A program made the translations under genes and the position numbers. A stretch of DNA of 42,511 bases from Pyrodictiaceae archaeon. Lineage in GTDB: Archaea; Thermoproteota; Thermoprotei_A; Sulfolobales; WAQK01. Under the pieces are notes generated by a model that saw only the letters and a list, made by a program, of their open reading frames with translations, made no database searches and was not told the DNA's origin. How positions within the stretch are numbered: the first letter of the stretch is position 1; each line of letters opens with the position of its first letter. Shown here in pieces: positions 1 through 8,432 of this stretch. Location of the stretch: positions 1 to 42,511 of the forward strand of contig WAQK01000031.1 in assembly GCA_015520265.1 (NCBI GenBank), written 5' to 3'.

Positions 1-54
1 ATGGCAATAGTCATAAGGTTTCGATCTCGTAATTCTTGGTGGTAGTGTGTAGCT

Positions 55-312
55 ATGGCTGAATCTGGGCTTCGTGAGCTGGTTATGCGTGAGCGGGTTC
101 CTTATCCGGATAAGGAGAAGCTGTTCATGGTTCTGGGACTGTTGCTTAGCGGGAGGATCTCTGCAGGTAAGGCGGCGGAACTCCTGGGCCTAAGGCTCGA
201 CGAGTTGTGGGAGCTCCTCGACAAGCTCGGTGTTAGGTACAAGGTTTTGGATGAGGAGGAGGCTGAGGAGGAGCTAGATGCCTATCGGAGGCTCTTTAAG
301 GGTGGTGCTTAA
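55..312 (+). CDS. UPF0175 family small protein, probable antitoxin
   Basis: An 85-residue protein that resembles UPF0175 proteins: a short N-terminal strand and helix, then a helix-turn-helix-like stretch (ISAGKAAELLGL at about residues 36-47) and an acidic C-terminus. In archaea this family is usually paired with a DUF3368 PIN-like protein, as here, where the next gene starts inside its 3' end. The expected role is DNA-binding antitoxin and autorepressor of the pair; this is inference from family and neighbour. The ATG follows a weak GGTGGTAG ribosome-binding site. Confidence 0.8.
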   Translation: MAESGLRELVMRERVPYPDKEKLFMVLGLLLSGRISAGKAAELLGLRLDELWELLDKLGVRYKVLDEEEAEEELDAYRRLFKGGA

Positions 313-769
313 CTCCTCGCCCATCATAGTGTTGGCTAAGCTTGGGCTACTCGAATCCGCTGTAGGGCTGTTCACCGAAGTTGAGGTACCTCGTGCGGTG
401 CTGGAAGAAGTTGGGAAGAAGCAGGACGAGGTGTATAGGAAGCTAATTGGGCTGGTTGAGGCAAATAGTATCAGAGTTGAACAAGTTAATAGGAGAATAC
501 CTCGGCTCGGTGCGGGGGAGGCGGAGGCCATACTCCTAGCCCTGTCGAGAAATAAGATTGTAGTTTTAGACGATAAGAAGGCCAGAAGACTTGCAAGAGA
601 ATTAGGCCTGGAAGTAGTAGGAACTTTATCATTACTGAAACTGCTGTACGAACACAAACTCCTAGGGAGAGCCCTTGACGAACTGTATCACCAGCTTATT
701 GAAACAGGATTCTACATCGAACCAAGTATTTTCAACAAGGTTTTTAGAAACACACCTGAAAGGTTCTAA
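302..769 (+). CDS. DUF3368 PIN-like protein, probable toxin
   Basis: About 155 residues. The N-terminal VVLNSSPIIVLAKLG is the DUF3368 hallmark, a PIN-fold start in which Asp is replaced by Asn-Ser-Ser. LGAGEAEAI (about residues 70-78) and VVLDDKKARRLA (about 90-101) carry the further acidic residues of the fold. The likely role is an RNase-type toxin neutralised by the upstream UPF0175 protein. I chose GTG 302 (305 is equally possible) because homologues begin at this strand and a CGGAGG ribosome site lies 286-291; an ATG at 278 would add eight residues. Codons are visibly more A/T-rich than in the core genes (AATAG, TTA, AGA), especially after 460, which suggests recent acquisition. Confidence 0.78.
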   Translation: MVLNSSPIIVLAKLGLLESAVGLFTEVEVPRAVLEEVGKKQDEVYRKLIGLVEANSIRVEQVNRRIPRLGAGEAEAILLALSRNKIVVLDDKKARRLARELGLEVVGTLSLLKLLYEHKLLGRALDELYHQLIETGFYIEPSIFNKVFRNTPERF

Positions 770-954
770 TCTGGTATAATTATGTTCCACCCCCATGCTT
801 CCAAGGTCTTTAAACGCGGCTTTACCACACACAACCATTTCCATCAAGGCTTGGCCTGAAAACGAGGCGTAGGAGGAGCTGGTCTCCTAAGCTGGCGATC
901 CTCCTCGGAGATAGTAGCACGGCTGACAAGACACTTAGGGGTCCTATGGATAGC
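770..954. other. Intergenic region with no confident gene
   Basis: This gap of about 185 bases follows the DUF3368 gene. I see no convincing open frame, tRNA or sRNA. A TTTAAA-containing stretch near 821-826 and a GGAGG/CCTCC potential hairpin near 870-905 are the only structures noticed. Confidence 0.5.
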
Positions 955-961
955 TTTATAT
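955..961 (+). promoter_or_regulatory. TATA box of the GNAT gene
   Basis: TTTATAT, centred about 23 bases upstream of ATG 981. The spacing suggests a leaderless or near-leaderless transcript and supports ATG 981 over GTG 972. Confidence 0.5.
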
Positions 962-980
962 CAAACGGTGGGTGCAGAGG

Positions 981-1757
981 ATGCGTATAGTAGAACTAGA
1001 GGATCTCAGCCTCAGCTTGTTGAGACTCCTAGTCGAGATGTATCGCCGCGACCCGATAACCCACGTGTACCTGCTATACGACATTATATACGAATCCGAG
1101 TCCACCGACGCCGTTTTCGCCTTAGAGAGCGGCTCTGAGATCGCTGGCTATGTCTTGATCTGGCATGGTGGGAGAAGGCTTGGCGTACATGTTTGGGGTG
1201 AGGCTAGGCAACTCCTGGACACGGTGTCTCTGAAGGGTCCTGCTGTGGTCCAGCTGTACGGGGAAGGGCTTGCCGGGAGGGTTATGGAGAGCCTCGGCTC
1301 CTCTGCCAGGCTCGAAAGATTCGTGGACATGGCTGTGGATGAAGATGGTTTCAGGGCCTGGAGCACCGCGGAGGCCGTGAGGCTTAGGGCCGACAAGGAG
1401 GAGCACGTAGAGGCGTTCTCCGAGTTCTCCAAAGCCAGGAAACGCTTCCTAGGAGATCCTCAAGAACTTCTGAAGAAATGGAGATACTACGGCGTATTTG
1501 TGGAGGACAGACTCGTATCAGTGGCCTGCGCCTACATCAGGATGCCCGAGGTCTGGTGCATAGGCGACGTATACACGCTGGAAGAGCACCGGGGGCGGGG
1601 TTACGGGAAAACCGTTACCTCGGCGATAACTAGGGATGCCGTTAGCTCAGGCGCCATAGCCCTTCTCCACGTAGCCGAGGACAACGCGGCGGCTAGAAGA
1701 GTTTACCGGGCCCTAGGCTTCAGGGCCCTGAGGACGAGGCCTTGGATCCTCGCCTGA
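981..1757 (+). CDS. GNAT family N-acetyltransferase, two-domain
   Basis: 258 residues. The C-terminal half is a recognisable GNAT domain: IGDVYTLEEHRGRGYGKTVTSAI is the acetyl-CoA pyrophosphate-binding motif A (R/Q-x-x-G-x-G/A), followed by LLHVAEDNAAARRVYRALGF, the usual motif B. The N-terminal half looks like a degenerate second GNAT-like domain without the motif. Substrate unknown; possibilities include protein N-termini or small molecules. ATG 981 is preferred over GTG 972, two codons upstream, because of the TATA spacing. It is a single gene with its own promoter. Confidence 0.8.
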   Translation: MRIVELEDLSLSLLRLLVEMYRRDPITHVYLLYDIIYESESTDAVFALESGSEIAGYVLIWHGGRRLGVHVWGEARQLLDTVSLKGPAVVQLYGEGLAGRVMESLGSSARLERFVDMAVDEDGFRAWSTAEAVRLRADKEEHVEAFSEFSKARKRFLGDPQELLKKWRYYGVFVEDRLVSVACAYIRMPEVWCIGDVYTLEEHRGRGYGKTVTSAITRDAVSSGAIALLHVAEDNAAARRVYRALGFRALRTRPWILA

Positions 1758-1826
1758 GGCGCTGGTGCTTTTAGGGCTCGCTCTTATAGTTAGTTTACGG
1801 CTAGCCTGTAGTCGAGGGTCTTAGGG

Positions 1827-2801
1827 ATGAGGGAGGTTACTGTTGAGGAGTACCTGAACTTCCTGAGGCGCCGCGGCACCGTCTCAGTCGAGGGGCAGGA
1901 GGTCGCGTTGAAACCGGTGGAGGTGAAGCGCCTCTCCCCCCGGCCCGACGAGCTTACCGACGTCTCGACCACTGTTTGGAGCTTCCCCAGGCGGGGCTCC
2001 TGGGCCACCCATAGGGGCGATTATCGGGGCAATTGGCCCCCGCAGATCCCCAGGGCATTGATGCTGATGTACACCCGGCCGGGGGACCTCGTGTTGGACC
2101 AGATGATGGGGAGCGGGACTACTGTGGTGGAGGCCAAGCTCCTGGGTAGGAATGCGGTCGGCGTGGACATCAACCATGAGGCTGTGATGTTGGCCATGCA
2201 TAGGCTCTACTACCTTGAGAAGGCCTTGGAAAGGGAGGGTAGGGAGGCGACGCTTGCCAGTTACCTGGAAGGTCTGGGCGGGGAGGGTCTGGACCTTGAC
2301 GCCGTTAGGAGGGCTTGGTACAAGCTCTACGTAGGTGACGCCCGGAACCTGGACAAGCTGGGGGACGAGTCGGTGGATCTCATAGCGACGCACCCGCCCT
2401 ACTTCAACATCATCAGGTACTCTAGGCGGAGCGGCGGGGTGGAGGGCGACCTCTCCAGGGCGAGGAGCCTCGAGGAGTACCTGGAGTGGATGAAGAGGAT
2501 AGCACGGGAGAGCTATAGGGTGCTGAAGCCCGGAAAGCACTGCGCCATCCTGGTGGGCGACACGAGGATAGGGAAACACTACGTGCCCATAACTCATCAT
2601 GTGCTCCGCGTGTTCCTCGAGGAGGGCTTCATTCTGAGGGAGGAGGTGGTCAAGATTCAGCACAGGATGAAAACCACCCGCGAGTTCTGGAGCAGGAGGA
2701 GGCGGGACTTCCTCCTAATATATCACGAGAAGCTCTTCATCTTCAGGAAGCCTTTGGACGAGAAGGACCGGAGGAAATACAGGTACAGCGGCCTCCTCTA
2801 G
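1827..2801 (+). CDS. N4-cytosine/N6-adenine-type DNA methyltransferase
   Basis: 324 residues with a Rossmann methyltransferase core. The S-adenosylmethionine motif I is DQMMGSGTTVVEA (about residues 90-102), followed by GRNAVGVDIN (motif II acidic residue). The catalytic motif IV is THPPYFN (about 189-195), where the first position is His instead of the usual Asp, Asn or Ser. The order, SAM motif before catalytic motif about 100 residues later, fits alpha or gamma amino-methyltransferases. No restriction enzyme lies beside it, so it looks like an orphan modification enzyme, or it may act on RNA. A TATA-like TCTTATAG at 1788-1795 precedes ATG 1827. Its stop shares CTAG with the convergent gene. 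Confidence 0.8.
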   Translation: MREVTVEEYLNFLRRRGTVSVEGQEVALKPVEVKRLSPRPDELTDVSTTVWSFPRRGSWATHRGDYRGNWPPQIPRALMLMYTRPGDLVLDQMMGSGTTVVEAKLLGRNAVGVDINHEAVMLAMHRLYYLEKALEREGREATLASYLEGLGGEGLDLDAVRRAWYKLYVGDARNLDKLGDESVDLIATHPPYFNIIRYSRRSGGVEGDLSRARSLEEYLEWMKRIARESYRVLKPGKHCAILVGDTRIGKHYVPITHHVLRVFLEEGFILREEVVKIQHRMKTTREFWSRRRRDFLLIYHEKLFIFRKPLDEKDRRKYRYSGLL

Positions 2802-3367
2802 CCGCCCAGAGCCCCCATTATTCTCGGGAAAACCCACACCTCAACGGCGCCCCCGGCCAGCAGCGCTAGAAAGGCTAGGGCCAGGGTGCGGGGCAGGCAC
2901 CCCCTACCCTCCAGGTATTCGAGAGTCGCGCACCGGAGGGAGAAGTATATGGCGGCGAACTCCAGGTAGGTGTGGGGGCTCACCAGCAGGGGGAGGAGTT
3001 GGCCCGGCCCCGTGGCGCCGCTCTTCGCCAGCGACAGGGCTATTATGGCCAGGGAGAGGGGCAGGGCCAGGGCCCCAGGCTGGCGGAGGAGTAGGGACTT
3101 GAGCCAGGCATCCCGTCTCCTAAGCTTCGCGTATCTCCTGCTGGGCAGGGTTCTCATGGCGATCATCGTTGTGTACTCGTCGATCAGCGGGGCCGACAGG
3201 GCTATGAAGGCCGAGAAGCCCAGCACGGTGAGCCAGTTATGTATGCCTAGCAGGAGGGCCAGCATAGGCTTAGACGCCGATACGAACAATCCCCTGACAG
3301 CCTCCCTCGCAAGCATGGAGCCCAGGAGCGTAGCGACACCCAGGACGAAACCCCGTCTCTCATCCAA
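2798..3367 (-). CDS. SpoIIM-like integral membrane protein
   Basis: 189 residues with several hydrophobic helices (about 7-28, 33-60, 95-115, 123-143, 160-180). The segment LLVSPHTYLEFAAIYFSL resembles the proline-histidine-glycine/glutamate signature of SpoIIM (DUF95) proteins, and NWLTVLGFS matches their usual N-terminal Asn-containing helix. Function in archaea is unknown; a membrane role in transport or vesicle biology is only a guess. The start is TTG, two bases after the stop of the upstream DUF2797 gene, so the two are probably co-translated. Confidence 0.6.
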   Translation of the reverse strand: MDERRGFVLGVATLLGSMLAREAVRGLFVSASKPMLALLLGIHNWLTVLGFSAFIALSAPLIDEYTTMIAMRTLPSRRYAKLRRRDAWLKSLLLRQPGALALPLSLAIIALSLAKSGATGPGQLLPLLVSPHTYLEFAAIYFSLRCATLEYLEGRGCLPRTLALAFLALLAGGAVEVWVFPRIMGALGG

Positions 3368-3369
3368 CC

Positions 3370-4293
3370 CTACACACCCCGATCCTCCAGCAAAAGGGCC
3401 CTATGGGTAAGTCTGCTACTCCTCACGGCCACCAGTCCGGAACTGTCCTCGAGTAGCAGGAACCCGCCCCAATAGTTCCTCAACGTGTAGACGCCACTGC
3501 CCAGTGCACCGACACTCCTTGCACTGCCCAGAGTGCCGGGGGCCTGTATCCTCAGTGCACGGGGCTCCCAGCCGACCCCGAGCAGCGAGGCCGCCCGCCG
3601 AGAGGCGTCGAGAAGCAGGGCCAGGTTCGGCATCTCAGCCTGGCCGGGCCTCCGGGGCCCCCTATCCGAGAACCCGGGAAGCCTGGATATCCTCCGCTCA
3701 GCCATGCGTGCCTCCATGGCGCTTGTCGTCTCCAGCAGGATGGTAGCGGCGTCGTGGGGTTGCTCGGCCAGCCTGTCTAGAAGCCTGAAGCTCCTGGTGA
3801 CCCCCACCTTCACCCGTACACCGCTGTGAACGGTTAAATATATAGTATAGGAGATGCTGTCTCCCAGCTCTTCGTCCAGCTTGCGGCAGGCTTCCAGGCC
3901 CCTGTTGCCTCCGAAACACTCCTCGTAGAGGGCCCTCAGGCTACCGCGATGCGCCCTGCAGTAACCAAGGCTGTTCTCGGAGACCCGTGCTAGACAATAG
4001 GTGCGGGCTAGTGGGTCGTCACGCCTGTCCAGGGGACCGTCATGCCACCTACATCTCGGCTCCAGCGCAGCCACCCTGAACCTGGAGCCGGGAGCCAGTA
4101 GCTTTAGGTTACCGGTCTCCAGGTCCTGGGCTAATATGCCTCTGAAAATCAACCGGTAAGTCTCCAGAACTATGTCCTCCCCGCCGCCCATGAAGGCCAT
4201 CAAACCGGTAGAACCGGTGCTGACCATCTCCCTCGAGAGGGGCCTGACCACCTTGTGGGCCAGCCTTGCCAGCAGCACACGCTGTCCCCACAC
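3370..4293 (-). CDS. DUF2797 domain protein
   Basis: 307 residues matching the DUF2797 pattern: a Cys/His-containing region (ALEPRCRWHDG, TYCLARVSENSLGYCRAHRG, EECFGGNRGLEAC, about residues 75-138) that could bind zinc, then YTIYLTVHSGVRVKVGVTRSFRLLDRLAEQ (about 150-180). The last segment resembles GIY-YIG nuclease cores, including Lys-Val-Gly and an Arg, and is followed by the AMEARMAERRI helix bearing a Glu. A nucleic-acid role is inferred only. GTG start; AGGAGG lies 12 bases upstream, overlapping a TATA-like TTATAT at 4313-4318. It forms a two-gene unit with the SpoIIM-like gene. Confidence 0.7.
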   Translation of the reverse strand: MWGQRVLLARLAHKVVRPLSREMVSTGSTGLMAFMGGGEDIVLETYRLIFRGILAQDLETGNLKLLAPGSRFRVAALEPRCRWHDGPLDRRDDPLARTYCLARVSENSLGYCRAHRGSLRALYEECFGGNRGLEACRKLDEELGDSISYTIYLTVHSGVRVKVGVTRSFRLLDRLAEQPHDAATILLETTSAMEARMAERRISRLPGFSDRGPRRPGQAEMPNLALLLDASRRAASLLGVGWEPRALRIQAPGTLGSARSVGALGSGVYTLRNYWGGFLLLEDSSGLVAVRSSRLTHRALLLEDRGV

Positions 4294-4385
4294 GACTATT
4301 GTTGTGGCCTCCTTATATCAGAGATACTTTTGCCATTATTGTGTAAGTATCGCCTGTTAAGTTTATATTGCCGTAAAGTCAAGAT
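4294..4385. promoter_or_regulatory. Divergent promoter region
   Basis: A 92-base A/T-rich gap between the divergent DUF2797 gene and the helical protein gene. TTATAT at 4313-4318 can serve the minus strand and TTTATAT at 4362-4368 the plus strand. Both lie about 20-25 bases from the start codons, consistent with leaderless or short-leader transcripts. Confidence 0.45.
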
Positions 4386-5372
4386 ATGGGGAGAGCAGGG
4401 TTGCCCAGAGCCAGAGAGATAGTTGAGACACTGGCAGCAGAGTGCGTCCCCCGTGAAGTTGAGGAGAAGCTTGTCGAAGAGCTCTTCAGGGATCTCGATG
4501 AGGCCTACGAATACCTGCTGAAATACATATCGATGAGGGGCATTACATGCTACAGCCAGATAGTCTACGCCATAAACCGGCTCAACATAAGGGATGACGC
4601 CATCAGCCTACTCCTAAGCCAAGCCATATGCCCGACCAGGGTACTGCCGCCACGAGATGTTGGCAGAAGGCTCCACTACCTGCACGCCCCACCCAGTCTC
4701 GTGAAAAGAGCTGTTCTAACACTGTTAAACATGTGCAGCCTGGAAGACATTATAGCTGCCGTCGAACTGGTGGCTGGCTACGCTGCACCCTGGAACTCGG
4801 GATACATATACAGGCACATCTACCCTGAGCTAATACGCAAGGCGAGGGACACCTTACTGGGGCGTCAGCCCGTAAAGCAGGGCTACATGCGCCTCCTCCA
4901 TGCACTAGTAAGCTTGGTAGGTGTAATGGAGAAGGGCTACGACCAACTGGCTGAACTGGTTCATGATGCCATAGTAAGCCACATGTCGTCTAGGAGCGAT
5001 GAGGCGAGGCTACACTGCTCCCGTTGCTTGAGGAGGCTGGCGAGGCTCCTCAAGTCGGCGCCGGTGGAGGAGAGGAAAGCCATACTCGACGCCATCGTAG
5101 CCGCTGCAGACGTGCTGATCGAGGCGTATAGAGAAGAGCCCCTCTACGAGGTAAAGGCCAACATACTAGACGCGGTGTGCTTTATACTCAAATGCGTGGA
5201 CACGTCCCCGGAGGAGGCCGAGCCCCTTATCAGGGTATTGAAGCAGGGGCTTCAAGACGTCTACCCCGAGAACAGGGAAAGGGCTAGAGAGTGCCTAGAG
5301 AAACTGGGGGTATGCTTGGAAAGGGAGGACCCCCTAACAGCGGAGGAGAAAGAGGCTCTCAGGGCCCTATGA
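4386..5372 (+). CDS. Alpha-helical protein of unknown function, possibly HEAT-like
   Basis: 328 residues, not recognised. The sequence is almost entirely predicted helix with amphipathic pairs (for example [32 protein letters not shown] and [16 protein letters not shown]), which suggests a HEAT- or ARM-like solenoid. There is no signal peptide, membrane segment or obvious active site. Cysteines recur (CSRCLRR near residue 210, ICPTR, CVDTS) without a clear zinc motif. ATG 4386 fits a leaderless transcript from the TATA at 4362. The 3' end overlaps the end of the convergent EF-2 gene by 14 bases. Confidence 0.55.
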   Translation: MGRAGLPRAREIVETLAAECVPREVEEKLVEELFRDLDEAYEYLLKYISMRGITCYSQIVYAINRLNIRDDAISLLLSQAICPTRVLPPRDVGRRLHYLHAPPSLVKRAVLTLLNMCSLEDIIAAVELVAGYAAPWNSGYIYRHIYPELIRKARDTLLGRQPVKQGYMRLLHALVSLVGVMEKGYDQLAELVHDAIVSHMSSRSDEARLHCSRCLRRLARLLKSAPVEERKAILDAIVAAADVLIEAYREEPLYEVKANILDAVCFILKCVDTSPEEAEPLIRVLKQGLQDVYPENRERARECLEKLGVCLEREDPLTAEEKEALRAL

Positions 5373-7569
5373 AGTCCTCGAGCCTCGGCAGGCTGGGCGG
5401 CAGGCCCTTCCTCTCCCTGATCTTCTTGATGACATCCATCAGCATGCTGTCCGGCACAGGTGCCCAGCGGCTGAACTCTGTGCCCCAGAAGGCCCTGCCA
5501 GCAGTGGCGCTTCTAAGTTCCGCGGCTAGATCGAAGGTCTCCGCGACAGGTATCTCTGCCAGCACCCTCATCACCGTGCCCTGCTGGGTCACCGTTATGA
5601 TCCTGCCCCTCTTCCTGGAGATCACGGCGGTAACTGCGCTCAGATAGTCAACGGGCACCCTTATGTCCAGCTTCTGGAGGGGCTCCAGAAGCGTCGGCTT
5701 CGAAGTCAGCATGCCCGCGAATATGGCGTTCCTCACGGCAGGGTATATCTGGGCTGGCCCTCTGTGGGCAGGGTCCTCGTGGATTATGGCATCGTGGAGC
5801 ACCACCTTGAGCCCCCTCACGGGCTCATGGGCCAGGGGGCCCGCCTTCATGGCCTGCCTGAAGCCCTGAAGTATAGTGTCCTTCACCTCCCTCAGGTGCT
5901 GGACACCGGTTGTCCGGTCCACGAAGAGGTTGATGTTCTCGTCGATGGCCCATATACCCCTGGCTTCGTCGTAGTCCCAGCCAGCCTGGTCTCTCAGGAT
6001 CTTGGCCCTCTCTCTCGGGTCCATGTCCTCCGTGATCACGCCCTCCTGGATCAGCTTAACGGTGTCCTCATTGAGGGGCTCGACGTGAATGTAGAACTTG
6101 TTGTGCTTGTTGGGGGACTTACCTTCGAATACCTCGCTCCTGGACCTTATACTCTCCCTGTACACTACTATAGGCGGTGAGGTCAACACTTCGAGGCCGT
6201 AGTTCTCCTTGAGCAGTGTGAGGGCGATCTCTAGGTGTAGCGGCCCCATGCCGGAGATCAGGTACTCGCCTGTCTCCTGGTTGATCTTGATAACTAGGTT
6301 GGGGTCCTCGATGCTCAGGTCCCTTAGGGCCTCTATGAGCTTGGGGAGATCCATGGTGTTCTTGGGCTCCACAGCCATTGTTACGACGGGCTCCGAGACG
6401 TAGTGCATCTTCTCGAAGGGCGCCGCCACGTCCTTCACCGCCATGTCCACAACAGTCTCGCCAGCCCTGGCCTTGTCGAGGCCCAGTACGGCAGCTATGT
6501 TGCCAGCGATTATCCTGGGGGCCACCTCTCTGTCGGGGCCCATGTAGAGGCTGACCTGCAGGATCCTCTGCTTGGTCCTGCTGTTGATCAGCCATACCTC
6601 CTTTCCAGGCTCCAGGGTGCCGGACCACACCCTACCCGTAGCGACGAATCCAGCGTGGGGATCTCTCCTCATGTCGTTGACCAGCATGATGACAGGGCCG
6701 TCGGGATCGGCGTTCATCATGGCTTTGCCCAGCTCGCTGTCGGGGTCGCCCCTCCAGATCTTGGGGATTCTGTACTGTTGCGCCTCCTTGGGGTTAGGCA
6801 CGAACTTGACAACCATGTCGAGCACTGCCTCGGCCACCGGAACTACCTTGGCCAGCTCCTCGACGCCCTCCTTACCCCTGTTGTAGGCGTCGATGACGTC
6901 GCTGATCTTAACTCCCTTCTTCTGCGCCATGGGGACCGTGAAGCCCCACTTGTCCCTGGCGGAGCCAAAGGCCACGGTGCCCTCCACGGGGTTGACCTTC
7001 CATTTGTTCTTAAACTGGGGCTCAGCGTAGAGGTCGATCAGGTTGTTCACGTCCCTGATGATCTCGACGAACCTCTGCTGGATCTCGCTGGGGCTGAGCT
7101 TAAGCTCCTTGATCAGCCTGTCAACCTTGTTGATGAAGAGGAGGGGCCGAACACGCTCCTCGAGGGCTTGCCGCAAAACGGTCTCCGTCTGGGTCATGAC
7201 GCCCTCCACTGCGTCCACGACGACTATGGCTCCGTCTAGAACCCTGAGGCTCCTGGTAACCTTGCCGGAGAAGTCGACGTGGCCGGGCGTGTCGATGAGG
7301 TTGATGACGTAAGGCTTGCCCCTGTACTCGTGGTAGAGGCTTATGTTGGCCGACTTGACGGTGATGCCCCTCTTCTGCTCGACGTCCAGGTAGTCGAGGG
7401 CTAGGGCCTCGCCGGCGATTTTGTAGGATATTATGCCAGCGGTGGCGAGCAGGCTGTCCGACATCGTGGTTTTGCCGTGATCCACGTGGGCTATGATGCC
7501 TATGTTCCTGACCTGCTCCAGGTTGCCCATTATCTTCAGGATGTCCTCAACCTTCTTGTACCGGACCAT
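5359..7569 (-). CDS. fusA: Translation elongation factor 2 (aEF-2)
   Basis: 736 residues, the usual archaeal length. It catalyses GTP-dependent translocation on the ribosome. Visible GTPase motifs are AHVDHGKTT (G1), RGIT (G2), DTPGHVDF (G3) and NKVDR (G4). The C-terminal [12 protein letters not shown] carries the histidine (about residue 602) that archaea convert to diphthamide. The start is set by a very strong GGAGGAGGT ribosome site five bases upstream and a TATA box about 60 bases upstream. The gene lies alone rather than beside the rps12-rps7 group where archaeal EF-2 is often found. Confidence 0.98.
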   Translation of the reverse strand: MVRYKKVEDILKIMGNLEQVRNIGIIAHVDHGKTTMSDSLLATAGIISYKIAGEALALDYLDVEQKRGITVKSANISLYHEYRGKPYVINLIDTPGHVDFSGKVTRSLRVLDGAIVVVDAVEGVMTQTETVLRQALEERVRPLLFINKVDRLIKELKLSPSEIQQRFVEIIRDVNNLIDLYAEPQFKNKWKVNPVEGTVAFGSARDKWGFTVPMAQKKGVKISDVIDAYNRGKEGVEELAKVVPVAEAVLDMVVKFVPNPKEAQQYRIPKIWRGDPDSELGKAMMNADPDGPVIMLVNDMRRDPHAGFVATGRVWSGTLEPGKEVWLINSRTKQRILQVSLYMGPDREVAPRIIAGNIAAVLGLDKARAGETVVDMAVKDVAAPFEKMHYVSEPVVTMAVEPKNTMDLPKLIEALRDLSIEDPNLVIKINQETGEYLISGMGPLHLEIALTLLKENYGLEVLTSPPIVVYRESIRSRSEVFEGKSPNKHNKFYIHVEPLNEDTVKLIQEGVITEDMDPRERAKILRDQAGWDYDEARGIWAIDENINLFVDRTTGVQHLREVKDTILQGFRQAMKAGPLAHEPVRGLKVVLHDAIIHEDPAHRGPAQIYPAVRNAIFAGMLTSKPTLLEPLQKLDIRVPVDYLSAVTAVISRKRGRIITVTQQGTVMRVLAEIPVAETFDLAAELRSATAGRAFWGTEFSRWAPVPDSMLMDVIKKIRERKGLPPSLPRLEDFIGP

Positions 7570-7624
7570 TAGCTACCTCCTCCAACCCAGGTAATTGTGC
7601 CGACACCGTTTAGAAAGAGGGTGC

Positions 7625-7634
7625 TTAATATATC
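7625..7634 (-). promoter_or_regulatory. TATA box of the EF-2 gene
   Basis: GATATATTAA read on the minus strand, centred about 60 bases upstream of the EF-2 start. It predicts a leader of about 35 bases that includes the strong ribosome site at 7575-7583, unlike many short-leader genes in this window. Confidence 0.6.
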
Positions 7635-7680
7635 TGATCATTATTAGACCAAATACCAGCCAATAGTCTCCTGCCTCCCG

Positions 7681-8370
7681 TCAGAAGAGGGTCGAGGATC
7701 TGCCTCCGGCCTTCCTGGCGGCCTCGTGGGGTGTGCGGAGAACCTTGAGGATGAAGGTGGCCCTCTTCTCGCCTATCCCGCTTACCCTGGAGAGCTCCGA
7801 GAACCCTGCATTGAATATGGCTTGGGGCGTCTTGAACCTCCTCAGGAGCCGGATGGCTAGCTTGGGTCCCACGTATGGGAGGCCTTGGACCAGGTAGAGC
7901 TGCCACTCGGCGAGCCCCGATAGTCTGGGCTTTCTCCTGACCACTATGCGCTCCCTCTTCTCCTCCTGGGCCCTTTTGGCCAGCCACGCTATGAGCTCCG
8001 CTGTCTCGGAGGGGTCGCGGCTGTAGACGGGTATCACGCCGTAGTCGAGGCTCACAGCCAGCAGGGCTGCTGCGACCTGCTTGTGGCGGCTGGTCTTGGA
8101 GTATATTAGGGATGGGTCTCCCTCCACGAGGAGTATGGGCATGGAGTAGGTTTCCCCCAGCCTCCTGCCCTGCTCAAAGAGTCTGCCGTCATAGACCGAC
8201 CTCATCAGGTCCTCAACCGTCTTCCTCTCAACCACTATGCTCTCCGACACCAGGTAGTCTCCCACATCCAGCTCCTTCTTAACCACGATCACCCCTAGGC
8301 GGGCCAGCTTCTCGGGCACCGGCGACTGGTACTCCCTGGTGTCCACATATACTCTGGGTGCGGCCCTCAA
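7681..8370 (-). CDS. xpf: XPF/ERCC4-type structure-specific endonuclease (short crenarchaeal form)
   Basis: 229 residues. The N-terminal nuclease domain has the catalytic VVERKTVEDL (the ERK-x3-D motif, about residues 46-55) with YVDTRE and VGDYLV. The C-terminus is a tandem helix-hairpin-helix domain (LPYVGPKLAIRLL, VSGIGEKRA). There is no helicase domain, as in crenarchaea, where the protein acts as a dimer on 3'-flap and branched DNA with PCNA. The short end SSTLF might be a reduced PCNA-binding tail. TTG start, about nine bases after the predicted transcription start from the TATA at 8403-8410. Confidence 0.93.
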   Translation of the reverse strand: MRAAPRVYVDTREYQSPVPEKLARLGVIVVKKELDVGDYLVSESIVVERKTVEDLMRSVYDGRLFEQGRRLGETYSMPILLVEGDPSLIYSKTSRHKQVAAALLAVSLDYGVIPVYSRDPSETAELIAWLAKRAQEEKRERIVVRRKPRLSGLAEWQLYLVQGLPYVGPKLAIRLLRRFKTPQAIFNAGFSELSRVSGIGEKRATFILKVLRTPHEAARKAGGRSSTLF

Positions 8371-8402
8371 GCCTATCCCTACAGGGAGAATGTTGCTGAT
8401 AG

Positions 8403-8432
8403 TATTTATCTATCTCAGTTACCTATCTCAGT
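8403..8432 (-). promoter_or_regulatory. XPF promoter: TATA box with a duplicated upstream element
   Basis: On the minus strand GATAAATA (8403-8410) is the TATA box. Just upstream lie two identical ten-base elements, ACTGAGATAG, at 8410-8419 and 8423-8432, 13 bases apart. One covers the BRE position and the other overlaps the end of the upstream DHH gene. Confidence 0.4.

Noticed and set aside
662-847. Small minus-strand frame at the end of the DUF3368 gene
   Set aside because: No ribosome site or family resemblance, and it overlaps the toxin-like gene.
870-905. GGAGG/CCTCC hairpin in the intergenic region before the GNAT gene
   Set aside because: Low-complexity complementarity expected in purine-rich DNA; no promoter or box motifs make it an RNA gene.
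1884-2663. Long open frame on the minus strand across the methyltransferase gene
   Set aside because: It has no recognisable motifs and is antisense to a clear methyltransferase; GC-rich coding DNA often leaves such frames open.
6403-7239. Open plus-strand frame across EF-2
   Set aside because: Antisense to a highly conserved gene, with a sequence rich in His, Leu and Val that looks like reverse-frame translation.
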